This document shows, in pieces, positions 1 to 12,100 of a DNA stretch of 64,000 bases. Made by a program: the position numbers and the translations under genes. A model generated the notes under the pieces. That model searched no databases. It was not told the origin of the DNA and saw only the letters and a program-made list of their open reading frames with translations. This stretch comes from Hirundichthys speculiger. Taxonomy: Eukaryota; Chordata; Actinopteri; Beloniformes; Exocoetidae. Where the stretch lies: the NCBI GenBank assembly GCA_018398805.1, contig JAGFBZ010000258.1, positions 4,638,501-4,702,500 on the forward strand, read 5' to 3'. Positions within the stretch are counted from its first letter, which is position 1. Each line of letters starts with the position of its first letter.

Positions 1-3000
1 CTTGGGAACAAAAATGACCAAACTATTAAGCAGCTTGTAAATATTTACACGCAGTAAGGCATAATGAGAGAACAACTAATTTCACCCTAGAACACCCTCA
101 GATTTATTACAATTTTTAACACAACTAAAAGAGGCCATCAACAGCCAGATGGAATGCAACTATACTGATTTACAATACATGGACAAAAGCCCAGACAAGG
201 TCACCAAGCCACTCGACCGCAAGGGCACCCTCCCTACTACACTCTCCCGCCTGCTTGTTGTTATGGCAATGCTGAGAGCTCAGCAGGCTGCTGATAGGCC
301 TCTGACTCATCCTGTGGGTGGAGCCAGCGATGATGAGGAAGCAGAGGCTCTCACGGCTCAGCTGAGTTTGTTTACATTCAGAAAGTACACCAAGAGAAGG
401 AAAGACAGAAACTGACATGAGCCAGTAAGAGAAAACATCTGTGACATTCAGTGATGCAGCTCTTTCAGAGCTGGTTCTCTTACATTTACTGTCTTAAAAA
501 CATCAATCTTGTATTGGATCAAGTATTAGGGTAAAAAGATTTTTGGCCTCTACGATATGTATAGCTGCTCAAAGGTGTGGCTTGCATTATTAATGCAGGA
601 AAGAAACAGGTACTGTCAGAACAATAATGGAAACAACACTAGAAAGATTTCTGTTCATCAATGTTCATTTTGAAAAAAAAAAAGAAAAGAAACTTGCATG
701 AGTCACCAACGAGACAGGCGATAACTGAACATCACTTGTCTGGTCTGAAAATGAGATTTTAACTAAGGATGCTTGCTAAGTACCATGAAAACAGTCACTA
801 TCATGAGCTGCTGGCATTAAAGAAAAAAAAACAAGAATAATCATAATTGGTGACAATAATAATAATTAAAAACAAATAAAATGTTAATAGCTTCTTCTGG
901 GAACTACCAAAACTTTAGAGCATGCAAAAAAAAAGGAAAGAAAAAAGCACCTATTGAGCTCAAGCTATAGGAGCTAATATCAGGCTAATAGTCTTCACGC
1001 CACAAACAATGGCAACAATAAGTGTTCAACAACAGTGAGCGCTGAGTGATCATTCACCACAGATAAATGAAACTAAATGAACTTCTGTGGTCAGGGTCAC
1101 ATCTCCTCAGCAGAAGGCAAAACAACATGTGAAATGAACAGCACACACACACATTTGCACTTAAATGACAAACCCAAACACAGAATCACAGAGTGGCTCA
1201 AACCCTTGTAAAGTCTCGTGTTAAATGAAACCAAAAGGAAATCCAGAACGGTTTTGATCTCCGATAGAGCTCTATTGATCCACAGCTACAGAGAAAAGTT
1301 GCTGGGCGAGCAATGTGAGACAGACGCTTCCACCAACAGCTACAACATGACCCTTTCATCATGCGCTCGGCTTGCTCTCACACACAGCAGGCCACAAGCA
1401 GGAGGAGCTGATTAGCAGAGGAGGACAAAGAAGAGTGGACACTGTAGTGGATGGGGACTGGAAGGAATACACTGAATTATCTGTAGATACCGTGGAGACC
1501 TGATATATTCAAACACACCGCTTCAAAAGCATAGATCTGCTGTGACTCTCATACTCCAGCCCTGGTGCTGCTCAGGGCCCAAACATGCACATCGAATGCT
1601 GTTTGAAATATATTACGATCACCAGAGACACACTTAAAGAATCCATACGAAAACAAGCTGAACAGAGTTCAGAGTTCTTTGTGATAATGAAAACATCATT
1701 TTAACATGATTGGGGCTTTTCTTCAACAGCCCACTTGAGACAGCACGTTACCAACACTGCCAGCATGAGGGATTTACTTTACATCCCACTGGGGTATTTA
1801 TGCTAAGAATATACATGCTGGCCTGACTCTAAGGAGATTTAAATAAACAAATCCAATAAATAGAGCAAGTCTCTGATGAATAAAGTACAGCACATATTAA
1901 CCTGAGAAAATAATATGCGACATCTATTTTCTTGCTCTTTTTAAGATATGATCACTGCCGTCTTCAAATGCAGCACAAACGAGCAGCTAACTGGGCATGC
2001 ATAACTTGGAGCCACTGACCCCTGAGGCCGCCAACCCCCTTTCTCCATCAATGTGTAAGCATTTCTGTGTATGTAAAGCCTCCGAGTTGTTCTGCTGTAC
2101 AGGTCAAGCATGAAAGCTAATCCCTTGATGCATAATACTCCAAAACAAATACAAGGCTGCAGCAATGAATCAAAATGCTACTCTCGGTCACAACATTTAA
2201 AGCAGGATTCCCAGAAGACAACAATGGCACTGTGCATGTGAGGATGCTGTGATGGAAATGTGCAACAATGGGAGGAAATGCATTAATATCATAAAACTAT
2301 ATTGACATGGGGAGCTTCTAGAGGCAATTCACTCAGCAGAGGTCAGGAGGAACATTTTTCATGCCATGAAACAGGGCAGTCGGGGATATAATTCTTCAAA
2401 TTAACAAACACAGTCATTTAAGTAACTGGACGGCCATGACTCAAGGATGACTTCTAAAAGTAAACGATAAGATAAATATCTTATAAGATTAAGACCTTTA
2501 ACAGTTGTGCAACAACCTTCAGTTCAGGGTTTTTTTTGTGCTGGTATGAATTCAGCGTTCCACGATGAAGGAAAAGATGCACTTCAAGGAACCGTTCAAA
2601 AGCCGACCCTGCTTTCTAACGGTCAATACATTTATATGATGTTAGGAAAATAATATGAATAGTTTTATTTAGTCCCAGTGAAAACATAAGTCAAAAATTC
2701 ATGTAAACACCTTCGTCTCAATAAAAGCAAACTAAAATCAAACTTCTCAGTCAAACTAGGAAACCTGGGTAATTTGGTTATAAGCCGAGCAAATCGCTGC
2801 ATGTAAATGTTGAAGTGGACTGAAAATGGTTTGCGTGTTCTGAGCGTAACCCTGTTCTGACGAGATATCCTATTCATCCAAATGTAGAGGCGCATTCCAA
2901 ATACGTCACAAAAAAAGAAAAGTGAGTTAACAAAAGACAAAAGATTGTTTTTTTTTTTTTTGAACATTCCTTCCAGATACAACAAAAGCTAAGATTCACA

Positions 3001-5051
3001 CGCTGCCAGCTGGTTGGTCATCACCAAGTTGATGTAAGTTACATGATCATTCTAAGTGATTTCTAATACTTTTGTGACATTCAGTAAACATCTAAACAAC
3101 CTGTCAGCTCTCCATTTCTTTTTTTTTTTTACACTGTCAAAACCCCTTTTTTTTTTTTTTTTTTAAACTCATAGTAGGCCGATAAAATAACAGGCCTTCA
3201 ATGTTAAAAACCCCACAATTCCCACCTTGGCCTCTGACCCCAAAGCAACTGGAAGAAGCCAAGACAGAAAAGGAAGAACTAGAAGAGCTCTACAGAGCTG
3301 CAAATCTGTCCAGTTCACCTTTCACAATTGCTCCGATTTGCCACCACCAGTTAAACCAGAGATTTATATATTGTTTTGTTTTGTGGCATAACAGGTTAAC
3401 CAGAAAAGCCCCACATTAACAAGCTGAAAGCAGCCATATCAACAGATATTGTGGTGTAGCCTTGATATACTTTGGTTGGTAAATCGATTTCCCACATACG
3501 AATGCACACTGGGACAAAGAAAGAAGTCCAGTTAAATTAACTTTGTGATGATATTGTTATAAAGAGACCGACTATGATCCATTTATGCAAACTAGATGTG
3601 TATCAGTATCTAGCTAAGCAACTTTGTCTTCTTCAGAGGAATTCATCTACATTGGATGCCAACTGAGATCGCAGAAGAATGATGAGATGAAAAACTAGGA
3701 GTTTGTGAAGAGAGTTTGGAAATTGCTGCGCCACAGATGTTTGAGGGGTTACACACAAGCTCAGGGAATGATCTCTTATTTATGATCAGCAGATTCAAGA
3801 GCCAAGTTAATATTTCGTACTGCAGTTGTCACGGGACTGTATATGCACACAGCTGCTTCGATATGACCCACCGTGTGTGACAAACACACTGAACATTAAT
3901 GCTGTGAAGAGCCAACGTCACACTGTGGAGGTCTGAAGGCTACACACCTACTGAGAGAACCCAGCCTACAGAAGGTGGCTGGATCATGTGATGTTGTGCA
4001 GATCCACGATGATAAAGAGTTGAAACTTATCGCCATAAGTTAAAATACTTCACCATGGAAGTATTATGAATTTTCACCAACTAAAGCTAGAATTAATGGG
4101 TGTGCTGCTGCCGCAGATTATCATCGTCAGATTAACTCCAGGGTGATAATTAATTTAGCTACTATGCTGCAGACAAATGGAATAAAATTCCTGTTGACGT
4201 TAAATGTGCCCTAACTCTAGACACCTTTAGTAACTCTTTGTGTAATTAAATCAGCTGCACTATGTTGTTCATCATTATTCTGCTTTTAATTTTATTATTT
4301 TGTCTCAATTCACTTTATTTGCCTTTTCATCCTCTCTTTATGATGGAATTTTCTTTTGTCGTAATGGATATTATTTCTGTTTTTAATATTTATTGATTCA
4401 AACGTTCTTATTCGTTGCTTTGACTATGTGTAACACTGAATTGCTAAATAAAGTCGTTTTGCCGTAGCATGCCGACGACTTGACAGCACGGCTGGCAGGA
4501 GATGCCCACACCATAAAAGTTCACGTTGCAAAATTTAATGATGGTCTTAACCGAGTCCACAGCTGGAAAGTGACCGAAATATTTAACATCTGTGTTGTGC
4601 ATTTGTGATTTTGTTAAGTTAATTTATCACGCAGTGTCCTCGGAGAGCACTGCTCATTTTCTTCTGATTTTAAAAACCACGCCTTATTTACCTTGTGAAT
4701 GCTTCAACCATTCATGTTTGACTCAACAGTTAACGTCACTTTTTTTTTGTGATGTAACAAATTTGGAACGTAAACTTGTTGCTGCTTTACCTGGACTTTA
4801 AATGATTACACACTATCTGCCAAAAACTGTCCATCTGAAAAAGTGTCTGTTTTCATATCAAGGCCAAAAGATCACTTTATCTTACAGGAAGCTCGTAGGA
4901 GATTGTGTGTATGTGTGTGCGTGTGAATGTGGACACGTGTGTTTGAGACCTGTTGTTACCCGACTGAGCAAACACTCTGAGCCAACAGGAGTACGGAAGG
5001 CGCCTGCAGGGGGCAGGAGTGAGGACAAAACAGTGGCTGCCAGGAGTTTGA

Positions 5052-5076
5052 GTGTGTGTGTGTGTGTGTGTGTGTG
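5052..5076. repeat. (GT)n microsatellite
   Basis: Uninterrupted GT dinucleotide tract of about 25 bp in atxn7l1 intron 3. It creates the H-T-H-T-rich spurious open frames on the minus strand. Confidence 0.95.
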
Positions 5077-5173
5077 CTTTACAATACCATTGACCTTTTT
5101 CTGCTGAGAAACAGAAAGTGAGAATGTGTATGTGTCTGAGTCTCTGCTGGCCTCTCTCCACACAGGGAAAAGA

Positions 5174-5193
5174 GTGTGTGTGTGTGTGTGTGT
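5174..5193. repeat. (GT)n microsatellite
   Basis: Second GT tract, about 100 bp from the first, followed by an A-rich tract near 5269-5296. Confidence 0.95.
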
Positions 5194-6024
5194 TCATTAG
5201 GCATGACCAAGCGTGACACCCCACTGAAAACAGATGACGCAGGCTGGTGCACGAGTGGCTGCAGGGGGAAAAAAAAAAAAAAGAAAAAAGAAAAAGGCAG
5301 CGCCTCATGGGCACATGGGAGCACGCTCAGTGAAGCCACAGTCAAAAACAAACAAGAGTAGTTAGGGAGGGGTGTGGACCAATGAGAGCAGAGAATAACG
5401 ATGATGCAATATCAGTAGCAGGTAAACTGCTTACTTTCGAGAAATTTCCTTTTTCCTTTTCTCAAACTAGTGAGCCTGTTTGAAAAAGACACGTATGTAG
5501 CTGGCACATGCTCCTAAATTGACCCTTTCTACAGTTTCCCTCAGGACATTAGATCTTTATTTGTTTTTTTTTTTTTTTTGTTTTTTTTAATCGAGTACAA
5601 CACTTTCAGTTAATCATGTAGGCCTTTCTCTGAGCACAACTGAAAAGAAAAAAAAATGCTCACCAAAGTACCAGTTAATGTACCTATTTGTTGGATAAAA
5701 ATACTCGTGTATAAGGCTACACCTTTAAATTATTTAGTGTTGATCAGCCTTCATCAGCCTGCTGAGTGTTAGAGGGTATAAACGTGTGGCGTTTGTGTGA
5801 ACGGTAAGATGCTGGGAGGTTGTGTTTTAAAGTGGACTGCAGTGATGGATATTTCTGTATTGATCTGATTTGCTCCGCGTGTGCATATATGAGCAGGTTT
5901 CACCTCTGTGTGAACGCCAGCCAGTTGTTTATGCGCGTGTGTGCGCTTCTTAAACAAGCATATGATAAGGTTCGGCAGCTTTTGCACGCGTCTTTGCCTT
6001 GAAAGGTCTGTGTGTGCCACTTAC

Positions 6025-6129
6025 CATAATGTGTGAGGATACCCTGAGGAGTGACCACCTTACTGCAGACATGGCAGACAACAAGACAAAAATCCTCCAG
6101 TGCAGGGAAATGGCTGTGGACAAGCATCC
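6025..6129 (-). CDS. atxn7l1: atxn7l1 coding exon 3: zinc-finger exon
   Basis: The acceptor is TTTCAG before base 6129 and the donor is GTAAGT after 6025; the 105-nt exon is open in phase. It encodes [19 protein letters not shown], then H-V-C-S-K-V-V and T-H-Y. The C-x2-C-x11-H spacing equals that of the ataxin-7 finger, and the final His of the motif must come from the next exon. The last base, G, starts a split codon, which fits the Glu found at this place in ataxin-7 proteins. Confidence 0.92.
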
Positions 6130-9100
6130 CTGAAAGACACAAAAAGCAGATGCTGTAGTTTGTTTCTTTGTTTGTGTTTTTTAAGGCAATAACAGTCTGA
6201 AAAAGTCTGACAGTGCAATATCAGGATGCAGACTCACATTCCCACTTGCTCAACCACCTAAGAAATTGAAAAACAAGCAGCATGCAAAGCAAAGAACCTT
6301 CTAAAAAATTAAATAGGAAAAAAAAACGTATACAACCAGAACAATTTTAACCTCTTTATGAGAGTGATCATGAGTTTTCCAGTTCGTTCTAAGGGTTTAT
6401 GTTGCTCGCTGCCAAACATATTCTCATCCTGCAGAACAGGATTGAAAGCTTACAGTTATACCGAACACTTATCACATCATATTTACTCAGATAACAATAG
6501 AGATTCAATTAAAAGACAGGATAAACGATTCTACATGATTTCTAACCCAGAGCGCTTTTTTTTTTTCCACATTCAGTGAATATCTCCTCACCATCTGCTA
6601 CCTGCACATCTCATGGGTAAATTGTTAAAAAAACAAAACAAACAAAAAAAAAAAACCTCCATACACAGGCCTGTCTCCATCACCTGGAAACACTGCTCCA
6701 GCCAATCACTAACGGCAGGAGGGCTCGTACTTGTGCACATTAAGTAGGGTGAGGTTGGTAGCACAGGAGGAGCAAGCTCTCCCTCCTGTGCTCAATCCTG
6801 CCCTCGACTCAAATATCAACAGATGTGACGTCATGCAGAAATCCCTTACCCTACCTTTAAAACCCATGTCTCTTAAAATGATTGTAGTCAGTGGAAACAA
6901 GCAAGGACCAGCAGGCCAAGACGGGTAGAGCTGCTGGGTGATGCGCATAATGGATGCTTGTATCTAGTGCTGGGCGATATGGAAAAAAATCATATATCAC
7001 GATATGGACTATTTTATATCACGATAACGATATATATCACGATATACCATAATAAAGTATGTTTTCAGTTATTCTCTGAAAGGTTTGACAAAAATGTCAT
7101 TGCTTACTTTTCAACTTAATTTTGAAAGGACATTTAGCTGAACTGTCACAAACATACATTTTAGTGCAGCAAAAACAGGTAGGTACAGAGGTACAGTAGC
7201 TTTCACATTTTTTTTTAAAGTGCACAACTGTTTCTGAGAGGAAAAACACATTTTTGCACTGAAGTTCATCTATAAAAATTAAACACAAATTATTTTTCAA
7301 CTTTCTGAAATCTGTAACCTTGTAGTGCAAAGTTTGCAAACCAATATAAAGTGTCTAAAGTAAACATCAGGGTTGAAGAGAACTCTGTTTAAGGCATTAA
7401 CCATGAATAAAAGTGCAAACATAAAAGGCTACTTTGTAGAAGTAGATATGATTCTATCAAATTTATCGTTGCAGGTTATTTAATTACATATTTGCTGTAA
7501 TAATTGATAAAATTAGGTTAGAAATGATAGAAACGATAGAGACGATAGAAGAGAAATGGCACGATATACACTTTTATATTGTCCCCACGATATATATTGT
7601 CATATTGCCCAGCACTACTTGTATCAATAATAAAGAAAATAGCAGCCACTGGTAGCTCAACTGGACGAGGCGCTGCATGTACAGAGGCCGTCTGTCCTCA
7701 CTGCAACAGGTCCAGGTTCAAGTCCCAGCCCGGGACCGTTGCAGCTTTATTTTTAAAACACAATTTTACTTTTTTATTTCACTTTTATGGATTAATTTTA
7801 TTGATTCATTCTAGACATGGCAAAATAAGTTTATAAAGCGTGACAACATTAACAGTAGCATGAATCTATGTATCTGAAAATAAATAAATCAATATACATA
7901 CACACATGTGCATACACACACTTTTGGAACATGTAAAGCCTCTGATAAATAAATCTAAATATTAAATGGCCCCGTTTCCAAAAAGAAAAAAAGAAAATTA
8001 CTAACAAAAAAAGATTATTAAAGTAACGGATTTCTAGTAATCATTAGATGCATAAATTGTTTTTTTTTTTTTTTTTACCATAACTGCTGTAAATAGGCTG
8101 TTTTAAGTCTATTTTTCATCTTGGCTATTACTTAAGGAGACATGTCCCACGAAGTATAAATTGATGAAAAAAAACAACCACATTTTTTCAAAATTTGTAC
8201 TAGAAAATATATCATATTATAGCCATGTATATAGCCTTTTCACTTTTGTTACAATTTCACTTTACAAAACAGGTAAACAACAAGATAACATTGTTGTAGC
8301 ATTGTGAAGTAATTATTAATCTCTCATATGTGAAAAAAACCAATGTAGAAATAAGACATGCATATTCATATTAACTCATTCACTGCCATTGACGTCTATA
8401 GACGTCAATTCAAATCCGAACGCTCACTGCCATTGACGTCTATAGACGTCAATTGCGCAAAATATGTTTTTCAACGGGGGTTGCTAGGAAACACTCTGGC
8501 GGAGCTCCTCTGTGAATATCAGAGCTCTAAGCATCGTAGTTAGTGTTTAGATCCTCCAGGGGGCAGCGTCCACACTTCCTATAAAAGTCTGCCCCGAGGC
8601 AGATTTGTTCGAGGAGAAGATGGCGCAGCCTGGCAGGAAGACGTGCAAGAAGCAGCTGAAGCAGCTGAAGCAGCTCACACTCGATCAGTGTGTCGGCGGT
8701 GGTGGCTCGGGGAGTGAAGGAAGGAAGGATTATGGAGGTGGTGGAGGTGATGGAGGATCGGAGAGGAGAGGAGGTGAAGCAGCGAGAAGCAACCCGGTCG
8801 AAGCGGACCTCGGCTGCGCTCACGGCAGGCTCCGCCCGTGCTGCTGGAGCTCTGCTCCGGAGAAAGCTCCGGCTTCGACGGAGATTCGTTGGGAGAATGG
8901 CTTCCCGCCCGGTTGGATCGGCTTGAGAGCAGCAGAGACTACAGCACAGACTCGACGCCAGAAAGACCAGAGAGAGGTAAGAAGTAACTCTTTTCCTTTT
9001 TGCTTCGCTCCCAAGCGTTCATCCCTCCCCCCAGCTGTTTCTAACCGTCCATGTTACGTGAGCGCCATGTTCTCCCAGCGTTTCCCAGCAGCTTATCCAG

Positions 9101-12100
9101 CGTCTAGTTATTACTGTATTACACCAGGAGATGGTGGACGTGTGTGTCTGTAATCTGAGAACCGTTTTGGTGGTGGCGTTATTCAAATTTACTTGTATAA
9201 AATTAGTTTGAAAAAACCGTGCAGCTCAGACGCGCTGCGCAGAGACCGCGGCGGATCAGGGAGAAATGCAGGGGTATTTCTGCTCAGCGCGACTCAGCGC
9301 GACACCAGAAGATGGTGGACATGTGTGTCTGTCATCTGAGAACATGTTGGTGGTGGCGATCTTCAAATTTTCTTGTATAAAATAAGTTTGAACACACCGA
9401 CTGGCACAGCCGCGGGCGGCGCGGAGACGCGCGCCGCCGCAGCGGATCAGAGGGGGAAATGCAGGGGTATTACTGCTCAGCGCGACTCAGCGCGACACCA
9501 GGAGATGGTGGACATGTGTGTCTGTCATCTGAGAACATTTTGGTGGTGGCATTATTCATATTTCCTTGTATAAAAGTAGTTTGACGAAAAAAAAAAAAAA
9601 AAACCATCCGGCACAGACGCGGGCGGCGCGGAGACGCGCGCCGCCGCAGCGGATCAGAGAGAGAAATGCAGGGGTATTTCTGCACAGCGCGACCCGGGCG
9701 TAAATGAATTGTGATTGCCAAGCAGGTTGAGGTATCAGGGGGGCTAAAATATGGAAAAATGTAGCGGGGATGAATCAGAAACAGTTCTGGCAACGAGGGA
9801 GGAGCCGGGAAAAAAACACCGCTGATGACGAACCAGGAAATCACAGTGATGATGGTGGGGGCTGAGTTCTGGAGAGGAGGGATATTATGAAAAGTAGAGA
9901 ATAAATTTTGATGAGCTCATTGGTTATTGTGAAGATGATCTGAAGATATTATCTCATTGACAGTATACTTTGATCTCAAACTGCTTTCAAGTTAGAGCCT
10001 TTTGAAATCTTGATATCAAAATTGTTTTTATTTTCTTGAAAAAACTTTCAGCTCCTGCATCCAGCAGAGGTCCCAGTTCCACACCTGTTTGGCAGTGCAA
10101 CAAAGAAAGGTGAGTGTAAAAAAAAAAGAAGGGGGGGGGGGGGCAATATCAAATATATATTTTATGCTGATTGTATATATTTCTGTCTTTATAGGTTGTG
10201 CATCCAGGTGTCGTGGGAAGATTCTGTCTGGCATGAAGATGTCAAAATGTGTTGTATAATGTTTTATATGTGTAAATAAATCATTATTTTTGCCATCAAA
10301 AACCTTCTTTTTTTTTTTTCTTTGGTTCTATAGAAGGAAAATTACTGTTCAGATGTTTGAATAGTCAGTAGAACAACAAATATTGTGTTAATTCATTGTT
10401 TTGCTTCTATTCACAAAAAGGCCATTTTCTAACAAATTGTTTGGGTCAGAAATGGGTGATTTTGGTGAAACTTCCCCTTGTTCTAACTGACTGATAACTT
10501 AAGATTGGAAGAAGGTAGGAACAAACTTTTTTTCCTGATGAAAGAAGAGGGTCTACCCTTTATGTTGGTGGTTTCAGTGTTCAAAGAGTCATTGAACACA
10601 ATATTCTATGGGTCTTGGAAAATCAGTGAAAATGCTCCAAAACGCTGGCAGTATGGAACGCTCTGCCGTGCAGCTGTCTGGCAGTGAATGAGTTAAGCTG
10701 CTTTCAACCAGGTGAAGGAGGATGATCATGGAAACATGATCACGGTTGTTTAGAATCATATAAACGATATGATTACAAAACAGTAATTACCTGTCATAAT
10801 TAAGAAAAATGAATGAGTGATTAAGAAGAAGAATGTGGTCCTCTCTGAAAATCTGACCACATCTGGGATGCTCATTTGGTGGAGCCGGAGATTATAACAG
10901 AAGAGTAAAGTGGGAGCCACTCTGGGAGAAGCCTGCAATTATTCGTTTTAACAACAGGATTATACCTGAAAGCCATGATGATGATCTCTCAGTTAAAAGG
11001 TGTTTATTTAACTAACATTTTCATTCAATTTTTTTTTTAAATCAGAGTTGATTATTTGATTTGTTGTTTGGTAGGCAAATCAAAACTTCCTGAAACCCTA
11101 AATAAGACGTCAAAGCCAAAGCTTTGTCTTGAATACTTTAAGATACTTTGAGCTTGAATACTTTCCTGCTGACTAACAAATGGACTGATATCCAGTCACT
11201 TAGTTCAGATATGACGCTGTTCAGGTTGATCACTCAGCTTTGGAAACTGTACGAGGCTGTAAAAATCAAGCTGGCAGGATGCTTACCATCACCATTATCG
11301 CTAGAAAAACCAATAATTTACCACAGACACATGGATAAACAGAGTTCTCATCACTGAACAGACAAGGAGGAAATTAAAAAAAAATCTTCAGAGACAAGTG
11401 CTTGTAGTGTATACTCTGCTAGTTACAGCACAGCTGCATCATTCGAGACAAGACACTCCACCCACTCAAAAAAAAAAAAGATTAAATTAAACACTGAAGG
11501 AAACAAATATGTTAGTTGAACGCAGCTATTTTCTCTTCCAGCTAAGCTTTGAGAACCTAATCTTCCTGAACCGTAACAAGCCCTGCCTGACAGAAATCAC
11601 AGCACTTATTAGCACGAGGCTTAAGGCCGGTCTCATTGAGGCGAGGTGGGAAGTGAACGGTTCTGTGTTTAAGAAAATCGGGGGGAATTAAAAAAAAAAA
11701 AAAATCATAGAATGTATGGGTGTCTGACTGCATGTCATCCTGACCTTGCATTGTCTTTATCTGGGCAGCTGAGGAGGAGGACAGGAGGACAGTCATGCTT
11801 AGCACCTGTTAACATATGTGTGTGTGGCAGAGATGGCTGCTTCCTCCCTCAGTGATGAAGTGTACTGTATGACAGGCTGTACGAATGCTGCGTGGACGCG
11901 TGATGGCGAGTGTGCTTCTCAAGAGCGTGTGCCAGATAGCACCAGTGTTTACATGTAGTAAAAGGTCACATATTCATGTATTCTGTATTCATGACATTCA
12001 GCCTTCAGGGATGCACACATGCTGAAGTGGTTACCATGACTGGTAAATATTTCATGCTCTGAAGGTGACTGGAAGTAAATAATTCAAAGTTAATTAAGGC

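Larger units (their letters stand above)
1..6024 (-). other. atxn7l1 intron 3 (partial), no exon seen
   Basis: This is intron downstream of the atxn7l1 zinc-finger exon, running off the left edge. I looked on the minus strand for the next exon, which should supply the end of the zinc finger (an E-R-R-H-like start in phase 1), and did not find it, so the intron probably extends past base 1. It holds A/T homopolymers (about 2948, 3120 and 3150), two GT microsatellites near 5.05 and 5.18 kb, and no repeat with definable ends. The open frames here are short or made of microsatellite. Confidence 0.6.
8375..10692 (+). mobile_element. piggyBac-like element, 2.3 kb, probably non-autonomous
   Basis: TTAA flanks both sides (8371-8374 and 10693-10696), the target site of piggyBac transposons. 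A perfect 14-bp terminal inverted repeat, CTCATTCACTGCCA, is at 8375-8388 and inverted at 10679-10692. Just inside the left end are two copies of a 20-bp perfect palindrome. A TATA box (8580-8585) precedes a start codon at 8620; a GT donor follows near 8976, then a short candidate exon (10050-10109), a candidate last exon starting at 10195 and an AATAAA near 10276. The last pieces encode a short Cys/His-rich stretch (C-N-K-E then L-C-I and W-H) that may be a relic of the piggyBac C-terminal cysteine-rich domain. No DDE catalytic core is visible, so the middle is probably deleted. Confidence 0.85.

Noticed and set aside
149..418. Open frames of 82-88 codons on both strands near the left edge, considered as the next atxn7l1 exon
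   Set aside because: No similarity to the ataxin-7 segment that should complete the zinc finger, and no phase-1 acceptor giving E-R-R-H.
4802..5351. Several overlapping open frames of 90-145 codons
   Set aside because: They are translations of GT/CA microsatellites and homopolymers (H-T-H-T and V-C-V-C runs).
7651..7740. Functional tRNA gene
   Set aside because: A and B boxes are present, but no good cloverleaf or clean acceptor stem was found; a SINE head is more likely.
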